This document shows, one piece after another, positions 58,785 through 64,000 of a stretch of 64,000 bases of DNA. Each line of letters starts with the position of its first letter. Within the stretch, counting starts at the first letter, position 1. Position numbers and translations under genes: made by a program. The notes under the pieces are model-generated. The model saw nothing but the letters and a program-made list of their open reading frames with translations. It did no database searches and was not told where the DNA came from. Source of the DNA: CAVSUB01 sp963816725 (lineage in GTDB: Bacteria; Acidobacteriota; Vicinamibacteria; Vicinamibacterales; 2-12-FULL-66-21); assembly GCA_963816725.1 (NCBI GenBank), contig CAWFMC010000016.1, forward strand, positions 80,403-144,402. Reading direction: 5' to 3'.

Positions 58785-58846
58785 AGGCATACGGTATACA
58801 CTAGTCTTATTTAGTCTTATTAATCTTGATTCTTACTAATGTAGGT

Positions 58847-59072
58847 ATGGCCCGAGGTGCCATGACCGCGAGCAATCGGATCGAAAAGGCACTTGCCGAA
58901 TACGAGGCGAAGCACGTTTTTGCCCGCGCAGGTGTCGCTGCCCGTTGAGGACCGGCTGAAATACATGCCGCGGCAGGGGACATGGCAGGATGGTGGCTAT
59001 CGTTGGTTTCGCAGCCCGAACATTGTCTGTCTGGAAAAGTATCGACAGCTGAAAGCGGCAGGGCGGATTTAG
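58847..59072 (+). CDS. Small protein of unknown function (frame broken near 58,925)
   Basis: ATG 58847 (or 58862) gives MTASNRIEKALAEYEAKHVF. One extra base near 58,925 leads to QVSLPVEDRLKYMPRQGTWQ and SPNIVCLEKYRQLKAAGRI, ending at TAG 59072. About 75 aa; no family is recognised. Confidence 0.45.
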
Positions 59073-59081
59073 GTCACCGTG

Positions 59082-59291
59082 ATGACGTTCGCCAATAGCA
59101 CCGCCCGCAGCCGCCATTGCCGCCAACGGAAACGCGCTGGCCTGGTGCGGTTGGTGGTCGAGGTGGACGAGGACAGACTATGCGAGTGGTTGGTTTCTGG
59201 TGGCGTCCTGAGCCCGTTGGAATCGGATCAACGCGATAAGGTTGAACAGGCGCTTGCACGTGCGGTCGTCTTGCTAATCTCCGACGCCTAA
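59082..59291 (+). CDS. Small hypothetical protein
   Basis: 69-70 aa (ATG 59082, or GTG 59079). An Arg-rich N terminus is followed by LVRLVVEVDEDRLCEWLVSG and VEQALARAVVLLISDA. Helical and intact; no family is recognised. It sits 9 bp after the previous gene. Confidence 0.5.
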   Translation: MTFANSTARSRHCRQRKRAGLVRLVVEVDEDRLCEWLVSGGVLSPLESDQRDKVEQALARAVVLLISDA

Positions 59292-59338
59292 TAACCAGCC
59301 CCGCAAAACTCAACCGCGCACTGTGGGGCTAATCCTAG

Positions 59339-60187
59339 TTATTCGCTCAGCAACAACTCATGTGTGGCATTATCGACAGACCACGATCTGAAGTGACTGA
59401 GAAAACTTTGACCGAGCAGTGGAAATCCTTGCTCTGAAGCGACACTACCAGTGACGTTTTCAACTTCCACGTCTCCAACTTTCAAGGATCGAATGCGGAA
59501 TGTTTTCTGAACGGTTGTTGATCCATCAGCAAGTAGATACGTCCTCTGACCAATAAAATCCGCGTCGGCTAGAGCCAGGCTCGACACAACATTAGCCGGA
59601 ATATTCACATCGGCTGAACCGCTATCTACGACAAAATCGAGAGTGATGGCATCGTTTATGCGAACGGGAACCACATGTATGTCGCCGATACGGCGCATTG
59701 ATATCACTATCTCCGCCTTGGCAGGTGTAGGCACGAGCTTCTGCGCTTCGTTCACCTCCGCTGGTGTCATGCGCGCTGTAATGAAATCCCGACCTTTTAC
59801 GGCCTCAGTGTAGCCCTGCGCCGCCGACAAGCTGAACCACTTATAGGCAAGGACATAGTTCCGCGGCACGCCTTGGCCGTCGGCATACATGAGCGCCAGA
59901 TTGTGCTGAGCGGCGGCCAAGCCTTGGTTGGCGGCGAGGTCATACCACTTCACCGCCTCAGTATAGTTCTGTGTCACGCCTTGGCCGTTGGCATACATGG
60001 TCCCGACGTTGAGTTGGGCGGTGGCGGATCCTTTATCAGCCAATTGTTGATAAAGCCGGAGGGCGGTCGCGTAGTCGCCTCGGTTATACGCAGCAAAAGC
60101 ATCCTCTAACGGGCCTGCGGCCACGTGTGCGGTCAGGCTCAATATCAGAAGGATGGCGACGATAGTGTGCTTGAGTGCGAGTGTCAT
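59339..60187 (-). CDS. Exported SEL1-repeat protein with retropepsin-like aspartic protease domain
   Basis: 282 aa from ATG 60187. A signal peptide (MTLALKHTIVAILLILSLTA) is followed by two to three SEL1-like repeats (TAQLNVGTMYANGQGVTQNY; AAQHNLALMYADGQGVPRNY) and a C-terminal retropepsin-like fold with the active-site DFVVDSGSADVNIPA (DSG in place of DTG) near residue 190 and a later GFPLLGQSFLS. It is likely periplasmic. It interrupts the phage-like gene series and faces the other way. Confidence 0.82.
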   Translation of the reverse strand: MTLALKHTIVAILLILSLTAHVAAGPLEDAFAAYNRGDYATALRLYQQLADKGSATAQLNVGTMYANGQGVTQNYTEAVKWYDLAANQGLAAAQHNLALMYADGQGVPRNYVLAYKWFSLSAAQGYTEAVKGRDFITARMTPAEVNEAQKLVPTPAKAEIVISMRRIGDIHVVPVRINDAITLDFVVDSGSADVNIPANVVSSLALADADFIGQRTYLLADGSTTVQKTFRIRSLKVGDVEVENVTGSVASEQGFPLLGQSFLSHFRSWSVDNATHELLLSE

Positions 60188-60189
60188 GG

Positions 60190-60252
60190 CTTTTGGCCCT
60201 AAGCGGACATGCACCGGGCGCTGACGAATGTCCGCGATCAGGGCGGACATTG
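60190..60252. repeat. AGCGGACAT-type repeat fragment upstream of the SEL1 gene
   Basis: CCCTAAGCGGACATGC, GAATGTCCGC and GGCGGACATTGG recall the repeat blocks at 45,104, 46,274 and 47,446. They occur upstream of the SEL1/protease gene on its leader side. This shared repeat ties this gene to the rhizobial host rather than to the phage. Confidence 0.55.
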
Positions 60253-60377
60253 GCCACCCCCTCCTCACCAATCTCGTTTTATATGCCCTAGTATTGCAAC
60301 GCGTTGCAACGCCGCTATTTGTTGCGGTGTAGGCTCTCTGCAATACGCGGTATGGCACCGCAAATTGGAGCTGACGC

Positions 60378-61402
60378 ATGTCCGACTTGGCCACGCTGAA
60401 TAAATCCGTCTCGTTGTCGAGCGCCAGCCACGACTTCGTGCTGCTGGCCAAATCGTTGGCCGCTGCCCGTGGCGACATTTCCGAGACGCAGAGCTGGCCC
60501 AGACAGTCCCGTCGATGCGCGTGCGCGAAGTCTTGTCGGATCTGAAATCGGCCGTGACGCCGATGTCGTTATCAGACAGCTCGGCGCTGGCACCGTATTC
60601 GGCAATGGCTGCCGGGTTTTTCGGTAGCCTCAGCGCGTTTTCCGCATTCTCAAAAATTTACAACATCGGCGATTTTCAACAGAGTGCCAATGCGCACGAG
60701 GGTTGTCGTACTGACAACCGCGCCGGTGGCCGAAGCGGTGTAGCGAACTTGCGGCAAAGTCGGTCAGCAGCGGGAGCTTCGCCAGCGCACAGCTCGAGAC
60801 GCAAAAGGTCGCTGAGTTTCTCGTGATCAGTAACGAGCTGGCGAAAACGGCTGCGCCTTCAAGCATCAGCATGCTCGGCAACGAGTTGCGCCGCGCCTGC
60901 GGTATCGCCGTTGACGCCAAGTTCCTCGCATTGATGGCAGCGACGAGCGGCATCACATCGGCAGCAACGACTGGCGTAACAAGCACCACGGTGCTGGCAG
61001 ACTTGACGGCGCGCCTCACTGCGCTGACCATTGGTGCGGACAGCAGGCTGTGGTGGATCGTAAGCCCGAAGCTCTACAAGACGGTGAGCCTGGTCCAGGG
61101 CACCGGTGGTTTCCTCATGCAGGATAACAAGATCGGCATGATCAACGTTGCTCCAAGCGATGCGCTAACAACGACGGCATTCCTGATTGATGCGAAAGGC
61201 ATTGCGGCCGAGCTCGATACCGTGAAGTTGGACAGCTCAGACAAGACATCGTTGCAGCTAGACAGCGACCCGACCAGTGGCAGCTATCAACTGGTAGTCC
61301 TTGTTTCAAAACAACTGCACTGCGTTGCGGTGCGAGATCAAGTTCGGTGCGCTTGCATTGCGTAGCACGAGCGTGACGATGCTCACGGGTTATGCGGCGT
61401 GA
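60378..61402 (+). CDS. HK97-type major capsid protein (frame broken)
   Basis: About 340 aa when joined. MSDLATLNKSVSLSSASHDF and a helical delta-domain-like N terminus lead to LSDLKSAVTPMSLSDSSALA, FAKSVSS-type strand regions, ETQKVAEFLVISNELAKTAA, FLALMAATSGITSAATTGVT and DSRLWWIVSPKLYKTVSLVQ. These resemble HK97-fold capsid spine and P-domain elements. Breaks lie near 60,490, 60,680, 60,760 and 61,300. No portal, protease or large terminase is adjacent. Confidence 0.68.
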
Positions 61403-61411
61403 GGAAAAGAA

Positions 61412-61432
61412 AGCCCGGCTTTGGGCCGGGCT
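61412..61432 (+). terminator. Hairpin after the capsid gene
   Basis: AGCCCGGC (61412-61419) pairs with GCCGGGCT (61425-61432). The loop is 5 nt; there is no T tract, so termination strength is uncertain. Confidence 0.5.
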
Positions 61433-61445
61433 AGGACTAGGAGAT

Positions 61446-61474
61446 CATGCATGGGAGAATGAACCCCATGCATG
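61446..61474. repeat. Perfect 10-bp inverted repeat CATGCATGGG
   Basis: CATGCATGGG (61446-61455) and CCCATGCATG (61465-61474) are separated by 9 bp. It may be an operator for a dimeric regulator such as the nearby HTH gene. The rest of 61,475-61,614 is unassigned. Confidence 0.5.
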
Positions 61475-61614
61475 GGGAAGATAACACAGATCACGACCCT
61501 TCGATGGTAGTCGAATAGTGGAGGGGGTGGTCGCGAACTTATTGGTCGAAACACTATGACCGCCATGCCCCCCATTCGCATTTTTTTCTGATTTGGAAAT
61601 CCTGAGGACCTTAA

Positions 61615-61997
61615 GTGCCCAAACAACCTAACCGCAAACCCGCATCATCCCGGCCGGGACCCAAGCCGATGCGGCCGACAGTGAGCAGCGTCACCATGTT
61701 GAACTAGCGGTGAGCGTCGGCCTGACCGTCGACATGATATCGGCCGCGATGGAAATACCGCGCCGCACGATTTATCGCCATTTCGCTAACGAGATCGCGA
61801 CCGGCCGCGCCAAACGGCTGCTGGCAAACGCTGTTCGGCTCGACAAAGCGGCCAGCGAGGGCAGCGTTGCCGCCATGAAATACCTGCACACCCTGATGCT
61901 CGATCATGGCCCGGCATCGGCAGCAGCTGACGACCAATGGGGCGACTTCGATGAGGAAGAGATCTTGGCACAGAATATCCGGATTCCGCAGGAATGA
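61615..61997 (+). CDS. Helix-turn-helix protein, small-terminase-like (frame broken near 61,675)
   Basis: GTG 61615 with GAGG upstream gives MPKQPNRKPASSRPGPKP; after one frame step HHVELAVSVGLTVDMISAAM, EIPRRTIYRHFANEIATGRA, a clear helix-turn-helix, then AVRLDKAASEGSVAAMKYLH. This pattern is common in phage small terminase-like proteins. About 127 aa. A large terminase is not present nearby. Confidence 0.6.
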
Positions 61998-62056
61998 ACG
62001 GACATGGCCAAAGCCCAACCACGCCGCGGCCCTTGACGAGTTTGAGGACTTCAGTT

Positions 62057-62635
62057 ATGCCTCCCGTGCACACCCTGCACCCCGATGTCCTTCGCGAGAT
62101 CGAAGAGGACCGCGAAAAGAGGCGCAAGGCTGCCGAACAGCCGATCGCCTCGGTCACTCACCGCATCAACACGCTCGAGGCGAGGATCAAGCAGCTCGAG
62201 GCCGCACCGTCGCCCGCAATTCTCGACGCGGACTTCTGGCGCGAGGTCGCCAGCGCAATCACCTCTCTGATTGACGTCAAATTCGGCAGGCTCAAAAACG
62301 AGAACGAAGCGATCATGCGCCGTCTCAAGTATTTGGAAGAGCAGCCGTCGCTGGAATATTTCGGCGTTTATGAACACGGCCAGAACTATCGCAAAAATTC
62401 GCTCGTCACACACGAAGGCTCTTTGTGGATCGCGCGCTCGAACACCGGCTCCTCTCCCGGCAATCCAGGCGGGAGCCACTGGAAAATGTGTGTGAAGCGC
62501 GGCCGTGACGGCAAGGATGGGAAGGACGGCAGATGCCCGGAGGTTGATCTTACCGGCCTATCATTGGCCGAAGCCGAAACAAAGCTCCGCGAAATGTTCG
62601 ACACGTTCAGGAGAATGCAACGGCGGGCTTCATGA
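62057..62635 (+). CDS. Phage tail-type protein with coiled coil and chitin-binding-like C-terminal domain
   Basis: 192 aa. The N-terminal helical part (LREIEEDREKRRKAAE, HRINTLEARIKQLEAA) is a coiled coil. The C-terminal domain GVYEHGQNYRKNSLVTHEGS, LWIARSNTGSSPGNPGGSHW and KRGRDGKDGKDG is the W-x..G-x-W type module found at the end of many phage structural proteins, with a short collagen-like GxxG tract. ATG 62057 is preferred to the in-frame ATG 61994. It overlaps the next start by ATGA. Confidence 0.65.
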   Translation: MPPVHTLHPDVLREIEEDREKRRKAAEQPIASVTHRINTLEARIKQLEAAPSPAILDADFWREVASAITSLIDVKFGRLKNENEAIMRRLKYLEEQPSLEYFGVYEHGQNYRKNSLVTHEGSLWIARSNTGSSPGNPGGSHWKMCVKRGRDGKDGKDGRCPEVDLTGLSLAEAETKLREMFDTFRRMQRRAS

Positions 62636-63132
62636 CCGACCACGGCGGCGATCTTGATGATGTGGCTGCCATCGAGCGCCGCGCGGAAATGTGCGGCCTG
62701 CGTGAGCAGGCACTCGACGACCTGCGTGGCTGGATCGCGTGGCGGCAAGGGTCTGCACTAGCATTGCCACAAATCAGCGCCTGTCCTCTTGCAGGCGTCG
62801 CGGCACCGCGCCATCAGGCATGTCCTTCGCTGCCAACAGTTGACTTGAGTTCATTGAAGCGCCGACGGATTAAATCGCCAAACCGTTTAGCGGCGCTTTC
62901 AATTTTATCTTCGGGCAGGTCTGGATGTTCGGCGCGAACGGCTTTTGCATACTCGTGCATTATCAACACGAATCGCCGCGGTGCGTCCCCGACGATCAAA
63001 AGATCGCGCGCCAAACGGTCGATGACGGCGCTCTGCTCAGCGGTGAGTTTGATTTCTGTTTCTGGAATTTTCATGTTTTTAACTTGTGAACGTTTGGTGG
63101 ACGCGGGCATCAGGCCACCCGCAGGAAAGTGA
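62632..63132 (+). CDS. Hypothetical protein, only the first ~60 residues convincing
   Basis: ATG 62632 overlaps the previous stop. MTDHGGDLDDVAAIERRAEM and EQALDDLRGWIAWRQGSALA look like a real helical protein. Beyond about 62,820 the frame is antisense to a better gene, so a frame break or an earlier end is likely. Confidence 0.3.
   Translation: MTDHGGDLDDVAAIERRAEMCGLREQALDDLRGWIAWRQGSALALPQISACPLAGVAAPRHQACPSLPTVDLSSLKRRRIKSPNRLAALSILSSGRSGCSARTAFAYSCIINTNRRGASPTIKRSRAKRSMTALCSAVSLISVSGIFMFLTCERLVDAGIRPPAGK
62814..63110 (-). CDS. Small hypothetical protein
   Basis: 98 aa from ATG 63110 (alternative ATG 63074). KIPETEIKLTAEQSAVIDRL, LLIVGDAPRRFVLIMHEYAK and DKIESAAKRFGDLIRRRFNE give a highly helical protein. 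Intact; no family is recognised. Confidence 0.5.
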   Translation of the reverse strand: MPASTKRSQVKNMKIPETEIKLTAEQSAVIDRLARDLLIVGDAPRRFVLIMHEYAKAVRAEHPDLPEDKIESAAKRFGDLIRRRFNELKSTVGSEGHA

Positions 63133-63440
63133 ACGTGCCGATAAGGTCGCAATTATGATGGCGCAGTCGCGGGGCATCACGCGTAATTACTTCCGCAAAA
63201 GGTGGAACATCCTTAGCTGGCCCACCAAACTGACCGTCCTCAGTCCACCCTCATGAATTAAGAGGGTCAGCCCGTGGCGAAGCACAGCGATCAGTGCATT
63301 CTTCGGAATCGGGCCTAGTGGCATTCCGACGTCACTGTAACACCGTCGCATACCGCAACCTTGCTATTGCTCGTCCGATAGCGACGTGGCCAGCCCAGCC
63401 CTAACCGCGATCGACGGCCATATTCAATCTGCCCCCAGAC
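63111..63440. other. Stretch without a recognised gene
   Basis: About 330 bp of lower-GC sequence. Short open stretches exist but none has a supported start or recognisable domain. No RNA gene or clear repeat is seen. Confidence 0.4.
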
Positions 63441-63638
63441 TCAATTCAGCATACGCACCGCGGGGATGGGCGCGAGGCTAAATTCTTTATCCGGCTCGAC
63501 GAAGCTAATTTCTTTGTGCTGGCTCAAATCAATGAGGCGCGCAGCCTGCATATCCTCAGGCACCATTGCCAGCAGTGCGGCATGTGTCGCGTTTTTTATC
63601 GCTACGCCAGTCCATTTTTCGAAGGTGTTGGACGACAT
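63441..63638 (-). CDS. Small hypothetical protein
   Basis: 65 aa from ATG 63638. MSSNTFEKWTGVAIKNATHA, LAMVPEDMQAARLIDLSQHK and SFVEPDKEFSLAPIPAVRML are well-formed; no family is recognised. The position near the right end of the element is typical of small cargo genes. Confidence 0.45.
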   Translation of the reverse strand: MSSNTFEKWTGVAIKNATHAALLAMVPEDMQAARLIDLSQHKEISFVEPDKEFSLAPIPAVRMLN

Positions 63639-63932
63639 GGGCGCCCCCAATCATTTGGAGTTCACCATCTAAATTTAGGATGGCGCCTGGCCTCCCCGCT
63701 GTGTTGGGGGTCACAGAACTTGCGCTTTGTTATCTAGCGTCAAGCGTGCGACCAGGGTCATGCGGGCAGTGGGTTGCGGCGCCAAGCCTTCTCCGCCCAC
63801 CATCGGTCGGTCTAGCGTCGGGGGATCAGGCGTGTCTTGTCGTTTGCCATCAAAGTTTGGTTAGTTCCTGCCACGCAGACCAAAACGCACCAGCGGCCAG
63901 GTCTCGGCTGGGGCGACGCGGGGCTAAATTTC

Positions 63933-63950
63933 GTTAGCCGTACGTTAGCC
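63933..63950. repeat. Paired GTTAGCC direct repeats, right end
   Basis: GTTAGCC starts at 63933 and 63944 (11 bp apart), the same pair spacing as at the left end. The flanking 63,639-64,000 shows no convincing gene. Confidence 0.55.
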
Positions 63951-64000
63951 CGCTGGCGAACAGGTTGGGCTCATTTTCTCTAAGTGCTTGAAAACGTGGC

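Overview
The window reads as two different genomes joined near position 44,960. The left part (1-44,950) is very GC-rich and carries a Gram-negative core gene set: Kdo/LPS synthesis, type IV pilus PilMNOPQ, LolA, a PEP-CTERM protein, translation genes and a proton-translocating transhydrogenase. Gene order, short REP-like palindromes and a TPR lipoprotein of the secretin-associated type suggest an Acidobacteriota (Vicinamibacteria-like) chromosome; this is inference from gene content, not a database match. The right part (about 44,967-64,000) has lower GC and looks like alphaproteobacterial, Bradyrhizobium-type DNA: paralogous ABC_sub_bind solute-binding proteins, AGCGGACAT-type intergenic repeats, an HWE histidine kinase, and an integrated phage-like element.

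Layout. 5-6,077 (+): kdsB, pyrG, kdsA, kdsD, kdsC and lapB, a tight Kdo-synthesis and LPS-quality-control operon. 6,088-21,708 (-): one long convoy, read right to left as pilM-N-O-P-Q, two lipoproteins, a TPR protein, a Xaa-Pro peptidase, accB-accC-thiE, an APC transporter, an RCK potassium channel, folD and coaE. 22,077-26,015 (+): rplM-rpsI-rpsB, tsf, pyrH, frr, with two clear intrinsic terminators and two good sigma70-type promoters. 26,159-31,035: thrC, pfk (opposite strand), pntAb-pntB and a DedA protein. 31,100-39,880: a decayed accessory island lying against the 3' end of a tRNA-Ala(CGC), with an integrase remnant next to the tRNA. It holds a response regulator in a duplicated and rearranged module, small paralogous membrane proteins, a DUF4041/GIY-YIG protein, a probable DNA-ligase remnant and a PEP-CTERM protein. 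40,063-44,950: core-like genes again, namely a large pseudokinase-PEGA membrane protein, lolA, and a TPR lipoprotein that is cut at the junction.

Right part. 45,100-50,480 holds two broken solute-binding protein genes in a repeated cassette, several small frameshifted genes, an HWE sensor kinase and a truncated SRAP gene. 50,550-52,511 holds small accessory genes. 52,784-63,950 is an integrated element: a tRNA 3'-end fragment as attachment site, a tyrosine integrase, an AlpA-like gene with a nonsense codon, small genes, a family A DNA polymerase translationally overlapped by a winged-helix protein, an iteron-like repeat cluster, a SEL1/retropepsin gene, an HK97-type capsid gene, an HTH gene and a tail-type protein. 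Paired GTTAGCC repeats with 11-bp spacing lie near both ends.

Quality. Many conserved genes from about 16 kb onward are split by single-base shifts (pilQ, pilO, pilN, frr, thrC, lolA, the integrase, the polymerase). This pattern is typical of an error-prone long-read or metagenomic assembly, so a frameshift here is not by itself evidence of a pseudogene. For such genes I give the whole inferred span.
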